A DNA stretch of 64,000 bases, taken from contig NC_069093.1 of assembly GCF_947172395.1 (NCBI RefSeq), positions 17,416,487 to 17,480,486 on the forward strand, given 5' to 3'. Source of the DNA: Bicyclus anynana (Eukaryota; Arthropoda; Insecta; Lepidoptera; Nymphalidae). How positions within the stretch are numbered: the first letter of the stretch is position 1; each line of letters begins with the position of its first letter. The notes below the pieces were generated by a model, which did no database searches, was not told the DNA's origin, and saw only the letters and a list, made by a program, of their open reading frames with translations. Shown here in pieces: positions 37,201 through 47,384 of this stretch. The translations under genes and the position numbers were made by a program.

Positions 37201-37543
37201 TTCGATATCTTGCGGATTATACTGATCAATCAAAACTTCGTTCCGTCATTTCCTGCAAATCTTTAGAACCTGAGGTGTCCAGGAGAGTCGATTCACGAAT
37301 AGTGCAGTCGACACGAGCGCTCCTGTCTGAGCCGTGCGTCTGTCGGTTGCAGGCGCGCTGAAGGACCGCACGGGCTACTGGGACGCCGCGTTCTACGTGG
37401 CCGGCATCTGGGTCGTGGTGTCGGGCTTCCTCGTGGCCGTCATCCCCTGCACCAAGAACTTCCGCATCGTGGGCGACGCGCCGCTGGCCAAGGACGTGGC
37501 CGTGGAGCCCGAGCCCGGCATCAAGATCATCATCGCGCACTAG
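32988..37543 (+). CDS. Monocarboxylate transporter-like protein (SLC16/MCT family), five exons
   Basis: Predicted proton-coupled or facilitative monocarboxylate carrier of the plasma membrane, major facilitator superfamily. Coding exons: 32988-34220, 34318-34752, 34826-35047, 35629-35938, 37353-37543; about 796 aa. All introns are GT-AG, and reading frame is kept at each join (phases 0, 0, 0, 1). The MCT signature PDGGWGWVVVAASF opens TM1 near residue 128. About six membrane segments follow in exon 1 (to about residue 310). The central cytoplasmic loop is very long (about 310-570, rich in K, E and S). Six more segments lie in exons 3-5. The TM5-end motif YFEKRR-like appears as YWFEKRRNLAVGLG. 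The 127-residue N-terminus is acidic and hydrophilic. Substrate cannot be told from sequence. Known insect MCT paralogues are numerous, so no symbol is given. Confidence 0.92.
34318..34752 (+). CDS. Transporter exon 2
   Basis: Acceptor ttttcag at 34311-34317, donor gtaatg from 34753, 145 codons, phase 0 at both ends. It encodes only the central cytoplasmic loop, lysine-rich (KKEKLKKHKKKDFDKK) then SCPDIYKNSMWSM. This whole-exon loop extension makes the protein much longer than the usual 450-500 aa MCT. Confidence 0.88.
34826..35047 (+). CDS. Transporter exon 3
   Basis: Acceptor ctctttcag at 34817-34825, donor gtaagt from 35048, 74 codons, phase 0. It encodes the end of the loop and TM7 (LMMNLSTLVLFIWFIVPYF) plus the beginning of TM8 (GSLMLGIFGVATIIGI). 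Confidence 0.9.
35629..35938 (+). CDS. Transporter exon 4
   Basis: Acceptor gtccacag at 35621-35628, donor gtgagt from 35939. 310 bp, ending in phase 1. It encodes the TM8-TM11 region with a conserved MCT stretch (LVLLSQGIGHLIGPPIA) at the end. It is very GC-rich, so long open frames also exist in the other phases and on the minus strand. These are shadows. Confidence 0.9.
36600..36700 (+). mobile_element. Solo LINE 3' tail in transporter intron 4
   Basis: The segment gacgttttcaaatgtccttg then aagctttattgaaataacc parallels the 3' terminus of the LINE at 28860-28930. No coding part is left. Confidence 0.45.
37353..37543 (+). CDS. Transporter exon 5 (terminal)
   Basis: Acceptor ggttgcag at 37345-37352. 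The join completes a Gly codon and gives the family motif GALKDRTGYWD. It contains TM12 (WVVVSGFLVAVIP) and a short cytoplasmic tail ending in IIIAH, with TAG at 37541-37543. Intron 4 before it is 1414 bp and AT-rich, with a solo LINE tail near 36620-36700. Confidence 0.9.
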
Positions 37544-37680
37544 CCCGCCACCGCCGCGTCGTGGGCGACGCGCACTAGCCCGCCACCGCCGCGTCGTGCT
37601 CGACGCGCACTAGCCCGCCACCGCCGCGTCGTGGGCGACGCGCACTAGCCTGCCGCCGCCGCCGCGTCGTGGGCGACGCG
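37535..37680. repeat. 35-bp minisatellite overlapping the transporter stop codon
   Basis: The word gcgcactagcccgccaccgc recurs at 37535, 37570, 37605 and 37640 (35-bp steps). The last unit has an extra gccgcc. The first unit includes the native His-stop codons of the transporter, so the array was seeded from the end of the gene. Confidence 0.93.
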
Positions 37681-37731
37681 CCGCTGGCCAAAGACGTCCG
37701 GTCGCCTGGTATCAAGATCATCATCGCGCCC
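37669..37731 (+). pseudogene. Decayed duplicate of the transporter C-terminal codons
   Basis: After the minisatellite, ggcgacgcgccgctggcca and atcaagatcatcatcgcgc reappear, copying 37470-37537 with a deletion and several substitutions between them. It lies downstream of the native stop, so it is 3' UTR unless the upstream TAG is bypassed. Confidence 0.8.
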
Positions 37732-38828
37732 TATATTTCACAGAAACTCAAAACTAGGGAATTCGATCCCGGTTTTCGGGATACCAGATATTTTACAAGA
37801 TAGAAAACCCGGGATGCCATTTATTTACATTTCGGGATTTTAAATAAAACAAAGGATGGTTGGATACTATATTATTACATTAAAATGAAAATAAATCAGG
37901 GATTTTATTCTATCCGAAACCTAGGCATTTGAGATAATATGTACCTATCACAAGACTTTCCAGTCCTTGATAGCAAACGTCAAAAGGATACTTATACGTG
38001 TAGGTCCCTTACATATTAGTTTTACATTGCATGGACAAGATTAATATTAATTTCACTCGGATACATTTTGTTTCCCTATAATTGCATTGTTTTTATTCAG
38101 AAGCATCATTCTTTAAGTACATAATATTTATAGTCGGAGAGCTGGTCGACATTTTTGGGTAGGTATTAGAACAAGGTAAAAACTTGTCCTGCCCGACGTC
38201 TCTTCTATACTATCGAATAGAGGGGATACATCAAACCCTACAAATGTTTAAAGATGACCAAAAAGATTGAATTTGTACTATCATTCGAAAATCCCAGGGT
38301 CCGAAAGAATGGTAATCCCAGTTTACTAGAAAATTTACCTAATTATAACTAAGACACACCCACACACTTATTAATATTATTTAATAGATCGATATAATCA
38401 ATCCTAGAGATTGATAATTAAAATATTTATAATTATAATAATTAAAATATTTATTATTATAATAACTTAATGATGACATAATTCAATGTGTACCTACCTA
38501 CTTAGTCACTTAATTTTTCATTAGATATATTTTTGTATTGAATGAATGAATGAATGAATGAATGAATGAATGAATGAATGAATGAATGATATTTTTATTC
38601 ATGAAAATGTAGGTTTAACATGATGGTACATATTATACAATTGAGCCTTTATACATTTTACCACAATATTATTCACAATAGCTAATTAAGTATTGTTAGA
38701 GTAAAGACGTGTTCGACTCAAGTGTCGCGTAGAGCAGCATCGAGATGTACTCGTAACACGTAAAAATGTTTTTCTTAAGTTTGTACTTATAATACTTATA
38801 TATGTTATATTCATGTTTATGAATGACT
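37732..38828. other. Transporter 3' flank, noncoding
   Basis: Possible polyadenylation signals: aataaa at 37843-37848 and near 37888. An inverted segment, atcccggttttcgggat, lies near 37766. A (GAAT)n microsatellite lies at 38536-38590. No further gene. Confidence 0.45.
38536..38590. repeat. (GAAT)n microsatellite
   Basis: About 12 uninterrupted tetranucleotide units. Confidence 0.95.
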
Positions 38829-40160
38829 AGCGGACGCCCGCGACTTCGTCCGCGTAAAAATCGATTTTAACTTTCAACCCCTATTTCACATTCTATTTTG
38901 CAAGTTTTATAACTTATACTTCACCCATTTCTGATTTTGTTTTCGCGACAAAAAGTATCCTATTATCCTTCTACGTATTATGGTCTCAAATCGTCTTAAG
39001 TATCATTTTAATTCATTCTGTAGTTTCAGCGTGATGCTCAAAAAAAAGGCAAACAGACAGACAAAAAATAGAAAATAGGCTTCAGTATCGATCTCCTACC
39101 TCTACCCTACTCCTACACTACCCGTACTCTAACTGTATCCTACCCCTACCCTACCTGTAATCTTCCCTTTCCCTACCCCTAGGATAGGGGAAGCCCTACC
39201 CCTACCCTATCCCTAACCTAGGCATACACTCCCCTACCCTGCCCTACCCCTACCCTACCTTTACCCCTACCCTACCTTTACCCCTACCCTACCCTTACAC
39301 AACCCCTACCCTACCCTATACCTTCCCTACCTTACCCCTACCCTTAGCAAAATCGGTCCAGCCCTATGAGCGTGGTGCGATGACAAAGGAAAATAGAGAC
39401 TTCTATGGTAAAATTATAATCTTTGGATCTACTGGACCAATTTGAAAGATTGTTTTACCAATAGAAAGCTACGTTATTTGCGAGTGTCATAGGCTATGTT
39501 TGATCCCCATATTCACACAGGAATGGGAACTACGTAAATGAAAGCGCCGGGCGGCATATAGCGAAATTTCTGCGTCTTTTAGAAATTTTGTATTATCTCC
39601 GAAACTATTTAACTAATTAACATACTATAAAGGGCAAATCTTATCTCCATAATATCCTTGTGATTATTAAATAATTTATTTTGATAAGGATTAAAGCTTA
39701 GTAGTATAAATAATGACGTAAACCTAAGTATATAAAATTAATAATTTTTAAAACACAAAAGGTACTATATCTGCTAATATATAGAAGATAGATATATGGT
39801 GTCGCGGACTTTTTTGTAGAACTTTTAAAGATACATAAAGCTTCCATACATTAATTTCAATTATACACAATGGTTAAGGCAGCACATGCGAATAAGTCTG
39901 CTTAAGAGGATTTTCGGTCCGACCTGTATGACAAAAACTGTGTTAACTCGGCGAATATATATCATACTAACATAAAATATAGCCTATAGCACTCCCTGAT
40001 AATGTAGCATTCTACTGGTGAAAGAATTTTTGAAATCGGACCAGTAGTTCCGAAGATTACCCCATTTGAAAAATGTGACAAACTTACAAACTTACAAACT
40101 TTACCTCTTTATAATATTAGTATAGATTAGTATAGATTAGTATAGATTAGTATAGATGTA
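38829..40160 (+). repeat. Composite of common moth repeat fragments
   Basis: It starts gcggacgcccgcgacttcgt (38832), a widespread lepidopteran repeat head, and contains an aaatcggtccagccctatga segment (39350). It ends with the usual 3' piece (tctttataatattagtatag, about 40110), followed by four copies of agtatagatt at 40118-40158. A pyrimidine-rich tandem tract is inserted at 39095-39345. Several copies may be nested. No coding capacity. Confidence 0.55.
39095..39345. repeat. Degenerate CCCTAC-type tandem tract
   Basis: About 250 bp of ccctacccctaccctacc-type words, C-rich on the plus strand. A shorter tract with the opposite strand bias lies at 42895-42975. It is similar in style to, but distinct from, the CCTAA telomere unit. 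Confidence 0.85.
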
Positions 40161-40519
40161 CGAACAATCACATAATATTGTGACATTGTCCCACTCACAC
40201 GAGGGCTGGTACACGCAAGCATAGCGCCGAACACGCTCCCTGCGACGCGACCCACTAGTTAGGTATATACGAGTAGGTACGTAATTGTATAGAACCTCGT
40301 TTTGATAATAAAATATAAATAAACTGTAAAAATCCTTCACACTATGAATCCAAAGCAGAAACTGTACAAGGTAGTAAAATAGTTATTTTATAACACATTT
40401 TTATTTCTTATTCGTTTTATAAAATGCACTTGTATTATTAACGGACTTCAAAAGGGAGGACGTTTTCAATTTGATATGAGATATTTTGTCTGTTATTATG
40501 ATATATATTATAAATTTAA
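40161..40519. other. Noncoding stretch
   Basis: No gene. A fragment ggacttcaaaagggaggacg near 40443 resembles the end of the repeat at 42480-42769. Confidence 0.4.
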
Positions 40520-41000
40520 TGAAAGTTCAGTTTGATCGTAGTTAAGGGACAGTAGGGTTTCAGTTATTATACGTTTTAATTTATTACGAGTCAAAGTATA
40601 CATTTTGTATCTCAAGTTCAATTTGTTATAAAAGAACGAAGATTGATAACCAAATTGTTTTCTTTTAAATTTTTTGTTTTACAAGTTTGGCAAACTCAGG
40701 ACGATTTACGTTTTGGCATTAGTCGTGGTTGGTATGGAAATGTTCGATGAGTTTTGAGTGTACATTTTAGGATGTATGTCTGACGGGTCGTGAATAATTT
40801 ATAGTCCGAATGCAGATTAAAGGTAGGAAATCGAAATGGTTTGAGAAACATTACTTTTAATAACGATCGCTGTGCTCTATCAGGAGAAATTACATGAGTT
40901 TTAGCTGCACCTCCCCATACCGTTATGCAGTAAGTAAGCACCGATTGTGCAAGAGCCTTATATGTATTGATGAGCGTTTTGTTTGTTAAGCAGTTGGGTT
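40520..41000 (-). pseudogene. LINE ORF2 C-terminal fragment (CR1/Jockey type)
   Basis: The minus strand encodes the post-RT region of a non-LTR ORF2: LINTYKALAQSVLTYC, then ITVWGGAAKTHVI and AQRSLLKVMFLKPFRFP (40696-40970). After a frame change comes a tail with FFYNKLNLRYKMYTLTRN (about 40560-40650). These are typical thumb and C-terminal words of Jockey/CR1 elements in Lepidoptera. Endonuclease and catalytic RT parts are absent. Confidence 0.7.
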
Positions 41001-41340
41001 TTTGTTTTTATAATAATAAATTTTTTCGGACTCTATTTTAAACAGCTATAACCTAAGTAGGTACAGACAAGAACCTAGAATATGTTAGGTATTTTGATGG
41101 TCCCATTTTAAAAGGTACGCTTTCTAAATATTTGTGTTAAAACAGTGATATATACTCGTACGTAGGCTGTAAGGCGTGCCAAAGAAATGGCACTTACATA
41201 CAAAACATTACCCTCCTTCTGCCGCAGTCGGGTTATAACCAATGAAGTAACTTTATGCTCGCGTTGAAATTTTTTAAAGTGTATCATGTCGTCAATAGAA
41301 CATTCATAATACAAATCCTGCTAGGAGTGTAAACGAATGT
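41001..41340. other. Noncoding stretch
   Basis: Nothing recognised apart from possible remains of the LINE on its left side. Confidence 0.4.
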
Positions 41341-41700
41341 GCTTCAGCAGTACATTTGCTGCAGTCATATGTTATGCTTCAGCAGTACATTTGCTGCAGT
41401 CATATGTTATGCTTCAGCAGTACATTTGCTGCAGTCATATGTTATGCTTCAGCAGTACATTTGCTGCAGTCATATGTTATGCTTCAGCAGTACATTTGCT
41501 GCAGTCATATGTTATGCTTCAGCAGAACATTAGCTGCAGTCATATGTTATGCTTCAGCAGTACATTTGCTGCAGTCATATGTTATGCTTCAGCAGTAAAT
41601 TGGCTGCAGTCATATGTTATGCTTCAGCAGTACATTTGCTGCAGTCATATGTTATGCTTCAGCAGAACATTAGCTGCAGTCATATGTTTTGGTTCAGCAG
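41341..41700. repeat. Tandem repeat, ten copies of a 35-bp unit
   Basis: The word gcttcagcag recurs every 35 bp from 41341 to 41656, with a degenerate copy (ggttcagcag) at 41691. Most units are identical. Four vary at the same positions (aacattagct or taaattggct for tacatttgct). Each unit contains the palindromes ctgcag and catatg. All three plus frames are open because the unit has no stop in any phase, producing an apparent 179-codon frame with a 35-residue period. Confidence 0.96.
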
Positions 41701-42479
41701 ATAGAATGACGATGAATGACGAAGGAGCACTGGTATTCATAGCGCTCCCTCATCGTCACTCAGCACGCATCGGCGTCGGTATCAATGCTGGTAGAAGAAC
41801 GTCTGAGACACATGCTCCGTACTTAATTACATATTGTGTTCTGATTTACATTGACATTGCAATAGATAGTACATAGTACAAATGTGTGACAAATTGCACT
41901 ATCATGAAAGTTATTACAGTCGCTGTGTAGTAGACAGTAGTAGTAGTTTTAGTTTAATTAGGCAGTATAGTCGGATGCAATCTTAATGACGTCTCTGAAA
42001 AATTATCGCGCGGGGTGATGTTCTGCCACGCCCCTGCGTAATGGGTGATACCTAAAACTTGTATTGTGCTGCTTAACGCACGATGTTTGGAAACGTCATA
42101 AAGATTTCACCCGATTATAATATTATACAGTCTGGTTATTTCTACTTGAATTGCTAAATTGTCAAGTAAGTACCTTGTACGAAATATTTTCAAAGTATTT
42201 TTGTAGTGTAGCTGAGAGTTGTTGAGTCTACTCGCTCAACTTTCTACGAATTATTAATATTTTAGAATGTTTCGTAATCAATTAATATGAATTATTAGTA
42301 ATTAAAGTTTGGTATTTTTTTAGTTTGTTTTATTTATTTCTACGTTTTAACTCTTTCAGGCGCATGCATAGTAGTAGACAATTTTAATGTATAATACTTT
42401 GTTTAGGATTATGAATGATATGGTTATCTACGCTAACCAGCGCGACTATAGAACAAAACGCTTTCATAAAAAAAAATAC
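41701..42479. other. Noncoding stretch
   Basis: No gene, motif or repeat recognised beyond short AT-rich runs. Confidence 0.4.
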
Positions 42480-42769
42480 AACCGACTTCAAAACCTGAAA
42501 TCGTACCCACTAAACTAAAAAGCGAAAAATAACATCATAATATGTTCTACCTGCTGATCGGTATGAAGGCGGTGCTAAGCCGGTGACGTATTAATTAAAG
42601 CCATGTGATGATGATGTATATCTTACAAATTTAGATTTTGCAGTGTTATTTCATGTGGTCCTGTCTGAAATGGCTTAAATATCTTATAAGCGTCTTCGAG
42701 TAATCGGTGTTTCATACATAAAAAAAAATACCGACCGAATTGAGAACCTCCTTCTTTTTGAAGTCGGTT
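42480..42769. mobile_element. Short inverted-repeat element, 14-bp ends (AACCGACTTCAAAA)
   Basis: The left end aaccgacttcaaaa (42480-42493) is matched by its complement ttttgaagtcggtt at 42756-42769. Both are flanked by A-rich DNA. These ends belong to a repeat seen throughout moth genomes. The superfamily is uncertain and no target duplication is clear. Inside it, 42565-42620 (gcggtgctaagccggtgacg, then gccatgtgatgatgatg) is a solo RTE 3' tail. Confidence 0.55.
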
Positions 42770-42894
42770 AAAAATACAACATTTTTTTATTCTGGTAAGA
42801 ATAGAATTTATTATTGGTAAGAAAATTCAGAATAATTGCCGGGGAAACCATAAAAACAACACTTTTCTATTTCCCATACAAACAGAGTCCAGGA

Positions 42895-42975
42895 GTAGGG
42901 GTAGGGTAGAGGTAGGGTAAGGGTAGGGTAGGAGCAGGGTAGTGTAGGGTATGGGTGGGGTAGGAGTCGGTACGG
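42895..42975. repeat. GGGTAG-type tandem tract
   Basis: G-rich on the plus strand (gtaggggtagggtagaggta). Opposite strand polarity to the tract at 39095-39345. Confidence 0.8.
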
Positions 42976-43158
42976 TAAGTCGTATTGTTCAAAAGTCAAA
43001 AATTATGAAATTCAAACTAGCGTGTTCTGAGAGCGCGGAACCATATTCAAAGACTCTTTGGTTGGGTGGGTTTTTTTTTTTACTCCAGACTACTGTTATT
43101 ATTTATCATATAACATCTTTCTTGCTAAGAATTTAAACTTCTTATTTCTTATAGACCA

Positions 43159-43366
43159 TGTACGAGTCGCGCGCTAACATTGAACGTGATAACTCACCGC
43201 GAAATAACACATAAACACATTGCACAACTTTTCCGTGTAAAAACTTTTATTATGAATAATTTCTGTGGCCTTATACTACTAGGTGAAAATCATCTTAGCG
43301 CGATACAATTTTGGTATAACGCCATCTAGTATGCGACTCGGCAACTACATTTACAAGGTCTGAACA
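43159..43366 (-). repeat. Probable 3' LTR of a BEL/Pao element
   Basis: On the minus strand a polypurine tract (tttggggg then ccggaa, 43367-43380) is followed directly by tgttcagacc, a typical LTR start. The body includes aataaaa near 43245 and a possible end in gtaca at 43159. Length about 208 bp. It lies downstream of a Pao gag-pol on the same strand, as expected. The right-hand (5') LTR is missing, so no pairwise check is possible. Confidence 0.5.
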
Positions 43367-44264
43367 TTCCGGCCCCCAAAGGACGGATGGTCCTTTATAG
43401 ACAAAAGGTGTAGTTACAGTTAAACAAACTCTGGTGATATGAATAGTGCAGAAACACAACAAAACCCTAAGAATGTTAAATTTCACAATTTGTGATAATT
43501 ATAAAACATACATAAATAAACTTCAGATCCAAAGGATCTAACTACTCTAGTGGGTAAACAAACAAAAAACAAATGTTATACATCGTACAATGTGCGTTAG
43601 CATACTACATAAACATTTTAAATTAACTGAATCATAAACTACTACAGTGATAAAGTCAATCTATCTACCGAGTTGATAGGTGAAGAGGAATGCCTAAAAT
43701 AGGTAAGACATTGTAGAATAACTTTTCAACTCGTAGATTATTTGCATTATACAATAATTGCAACTTAAATGTAAAGTGTTAGTTATGGACCGTCATGTAA
43801 TGGTTGTATGTGAGCATGAGCACCCTGTACAATTAAGAGTAAAATGACAAGTAGTGAAAAGACAAACAGGAGTTCTCTTATCTGAACTAATAGATGCATT
43901 ACGTAGACGTTCCACCAAATCATACCTCCTTTCGCAGTAGGTAATACTATTGATTTTCCAAAATAAAATACTGTGAGAGATGAAATATGTACAACAAGGT
44001 TTTTTCAACTCAGCTACGGCTAAATATCGAGGAAAGGAGTATATGTGTGATTTTTTCTAGTATTTACGAGTACTTGTGCTATATATAATTGAACAAATTT
44101 AAAACTATTTGCAACAACATGTATTAGTTTAGTACTTTGTGTTGTACTTAAATTCTGTTTGAAATATTGCCAGAGTTTAATTCCAATCCATAAAACCTTA
44201 GGTTGTGTTTTACGTTCCAAAGTTACATAAGGTAAGGTACAATATTCACTGAATTTCTAAAAAG
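43367..44264 (-). other. BEL/Pao 3' region, integrase missing
   Basis: Only about 0.9 kb separates the RNase H region from the LTR, too short for an integrase, and I found no integrase motif, so an internal deletion is likely. A 38-codon minus frame (43783-43899) starts MHLLVQIRELL and has a strongly hydrophobic core ending QGAHA, like a signal peptide. It stops soon after. It might be a remnant of a secreted or membrane ORF, or chance. Confidence 0.35.
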
Positions 44265-47200
44265 TGTGGCCATTCCACCATAGTTTCAGATTTTCTAATC
44301 AACAAGAGTTGATCCGCATGAATCGCAATCAGTTGAATTAACTTGTGTGTTTACATGATGCTACTGGTTACTGCTGAGTCTATTAAAATTTCCATTGTGT
44401 TATTATCCATAAATGTTTTCCAACAATTTGGAGCTTTTCGCAACCAGGCCAAAACTATGGTTGAATCTGTCCAGGCAACAATACGATGATTAGGAATTTT
44501 AAATCTAGTTTTACCATTATTTTAACATATTAGCAAATAAGAGGATATTTGACAGATGCTACTCTCGTCCCAGCAGCTCAAGATGAGTGTTTGTTTCAGT
44601 AATTCCTAACCAACGTGGTAATTTTATACAATTTATACACATAAACTAGCGAGGTTTCCTAAACAAAATCATACAGAAGTTCATGATCCCAGTCTAAGCC
44701 AGCTTGCCATAGATTTTGCATAAAAATCTTTAAAACAAATAAGAGTGGTGCAAGCCAACCTAACGGGTCGAACGTTTTAGCTATCACAGACAGTATTTTT
44801 CGTTTCGTAAATGTCAAGTGAGATTGATATTGTGTGTGATGTTTCAGTGATGATTAATCATTAACATGAGACTTTACTTCAAAAACTCCCAATCGTGAGT
44901 CCCAAATTACTCCTAGTGCCTTTACGGGTTCATCTAATTTTATATTAACAGTGTTCTGTGATACCTGAAGCGTTTGTGGTATTTTATTTAAGACTAAATT
45001 ACTACTAGAGGCCCATTTGTGAAGAGGAAAGCCGCCTCGAGCAAACGTTTCAATTAGCCGTGTCTGTAATTCTCCATCATCCAGTTCATTGCATGTACCA
45101 GTGAGCAAGTCATCGATGTACACATCAATTTTTAAAACGGATGCAATGAAGTTCTAATGGCAAGATATGGTGTTTTCTCATATGAAATTCCATAGGTTAC
45201 AGTAAGTAGTCGATATTCCTGCATCTTGTCATTTCGATGTTCTCTCCAAAGGATTCTTTTGTAATTGGTATCTTTTATTTGTCGATACATGCTTTGAACT
45301 TGTGCGGCTAAACATATTTGTGACTTCGCCATCCAGTGACGAGGCTTCTCAAATCTTGTTGCAGTGAAGGACCAATTGATAATTTATCATTGAATGCATT
45401 ACCATTCACAGGACGAAGACTTGTATCAACACTTAATCTGTGCTTCGTGCTAACTTGAGGATCATTAATTACAGCATGATGAGGTGAGTCATATTTCTTA
45501 GTGTTTCTTACTTTCTCTTTAACCTCATTCTCTTTTTTATTTTCAGGTTCAGGGATTTCTTTTATGTAACCTTGTGACTCATAATGCTGCAAAAACTGAA
45601 TGTATCGGTCTTCAAATCTAGGATCATGTGCAAATCTCTTTCCCATCTCAAGCAAACGTCTGACAGCAAGAGGTGTGGGCTCTCTTAAGTTTAGTGTATT
45701 TTCCTCAACGTTGAGTAAGTATTTTTCATTTCCGAAAGGCAAGTGTATTTCATTATCAAAAGTCAAGTGTGTTTCATCTCCGACAGATAAATGTATTTCA
45801 TCTTCGACATGTAAATGTATTTCTTCATAGTGATTTTCCATAAGCGTATGAGTTTCTTTATAAGGATTTTTCTTATTTGTGTATGTTTCTTTATAGTGTT
45901 TTTCTTTACGTTTGTGAGTTTCTTTATAGTGATTTTCCTTGTTTGTGTGAGTTCCTTCATAGTGTTTTTCTTTGTGAATTTCCTTATAGTGATCTTCCAT
46001 GTTTGTGTGAGTTTCTTCATAGTGTTTTTCTTTGTGAGTTTCTTTATAGTGTTTTTCTTTGTGAATTTCTTTGTAGTGATCTTCCTTGTTTGTGTGAGTT
46101 TCTTCATAGTGATTTTCTTTGTGAGTTTCTTTATAGTGTTTTTCTTTGTGAATTTCTTTGTAGTGATCTTCCTTATTTGTGTGAGTTTCTTCATAGTGTT
46201 TTTCAGATTTCTGTTCTAATTGTGTTAAGGGTTTATCCTTTTGTGAAGTTTCTTCGATCTCCCAAGACCTTCTTGGTGAATGATCTGCCTCAACTAGTGT
46301 GTTACTAACTATTATATGGTGTTCAGGAAGATCATTTAACGATTTAGTGTTGCCGGAAACTAACCAGCCCATTCTAGTGTTTGGTGCAATGGGAGATCCA
46401 TATTTGTGTAACCCTTTCTGTAGGATTGCTCCTAATAGAACATCAATTGGCCCAGGGCACTTAATGTGTGGGTCTGAAGGTGTGATTCTTGTGAGCTCTG
46501 GCCAATTTGTTGTGTTGAGTTTTCTTGGTAGTAGTGTAGGTAGCTCGGTGAGCACGTGTGCAGTGATTTGCATAAAGTGCTGTGCATCTATGGGTGAATA
46601 CATATCTAAGCGGACTGTATCTTTGGATTTAACAACGTCGTTGGTGATGCCGGTAACCTTTGCTTCGAATTGTTTCTTAGTCAAGCCTAAAGATTGCACC
46701 GCTGATTCTGTAATGAAAGTGGCCATAGATCCTTGATCGACTAGTGCTTGGAGGTAAGTCATAACACTATTCTTATTCTGAATTCCTAGTCGAGCAGTAG
46801 GTAAACTAACTTGATTATCGCCAACGGCTACTTTCGTGCTAGTCATTTCCTTATCAGGGTCTATTGGCTTGACGTTCTGTTCTTGTGCTACAACCACTGG
46901 CTTCTCAACCAGTTTATTTTGTGGACATAAAAGTATGTGGTGTTTTCGGTTACAACGGCGACAAACTGTATTTTGTCTGCAGTTCTTAATTGAATGAAAT
47001 TTAACCAAGCAGTTAAAACAAAGGTTGTTGTTCTTGACAAAATCTCGACGCTGTTCCATGTTGAGTTGTGTGAAAGTTGGGCAGTGGCATATGTAGTGAT
47101 TTTTTGTGCAATAAGTGCATTCGGTATTTATTTCAGTAGTGAGGCGTTTAACCATCTCAAGTTCAGGTGCCTGTGTAGAAGATTGTGAGTGAATAACTTC

Positions 47201-47374
47201 TTTTCTCAGAGTAGTGTTCACCATTTCAATTGTGTTACCTATAATTCTTGGGTTACCATACTTATTAACCAAGCACATCCACGAATGTTCGTAATTCTGT
47301 GCTGTTAATTCAATGTGTTGTAAGAGTTGTTCGACTTCATCTTTTATACTTGAGCGCAAACATTGATGTTTTTC
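44265..47374 (-). pseudogene. BEL/Pao retrotransposon gag-pol, truncated and broken
   Basis: Minus-strand order: C-terminal part of gag; two zinc knuckles (CFNCLVKFHSIKNC and CRRCNRKHHILLC); an aspartic protease (LVDQGSMATF, with DQG where DSG or DTG is usual, then LGLTK and LLGAI); a long repetitive linker; RT (SPHHAVI near 45475, MYRQI near 45260, YIDDLL near 45115); the Pao-specific block KRKILSVIAKTFDPLGW (44760-44815); and RNase H (AWTDSTIVLAWL near 44470, LKLWWNG near 44270). The first 683 codons (45308-47359) are open. Frameshifts follow near 45330 and 45130, and there is an in-frame stop near 44853. The gag N-terminus is cut off exactly where TTAGG units begin (47375). Integrase is not seen. 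Confidence 0.85.
45740..46215 (-). repeat. In-frame minisatellite in the protease-RT linker
   Basis: Units of about 24-30 bp encode variations of KEKHYKETH and EDHYKEIH, about 13-15 copies, ending in a degenerate EIHLSVGDE-like part at its left side. Neither phase of the unit has stops, so long frames also appear on the plus strand (45815-46308). These are not genes. The repeat keeps the gag-pol frame open. Confidence 0.9.
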
Positions 47375-47384
47375 TTAGGTTAGG
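47375..47384 (+). repeat. Two TTAGG units at the retroelement junction
   Basis: The plus strand reads tttttc, then TTAGG twice, then a T-run. The T-run is the poly(A) of the TRAS-like element on the minus strand, and the two TTAGG units are the internal-side remnant of the telomere target. Directly to the left begins BEL/Pao gag. Confidence 0.9.

Noticed and set aside
41337..41876. 179-codon plus-strand frame
   Set aside because: It is generated by a 35-bp satellite that lacks stops in any phase. There is no domain, no splice context, and its cysteine-rich look is an artefact.
45815..46308. Plus-strand hydrophobic frames of 134 and 143 codons
   Set aside because: Antisense of the HY-repeat minisatellite inside Pao gag-pol. 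The apparent membrane protein is a mirror of the repeat.
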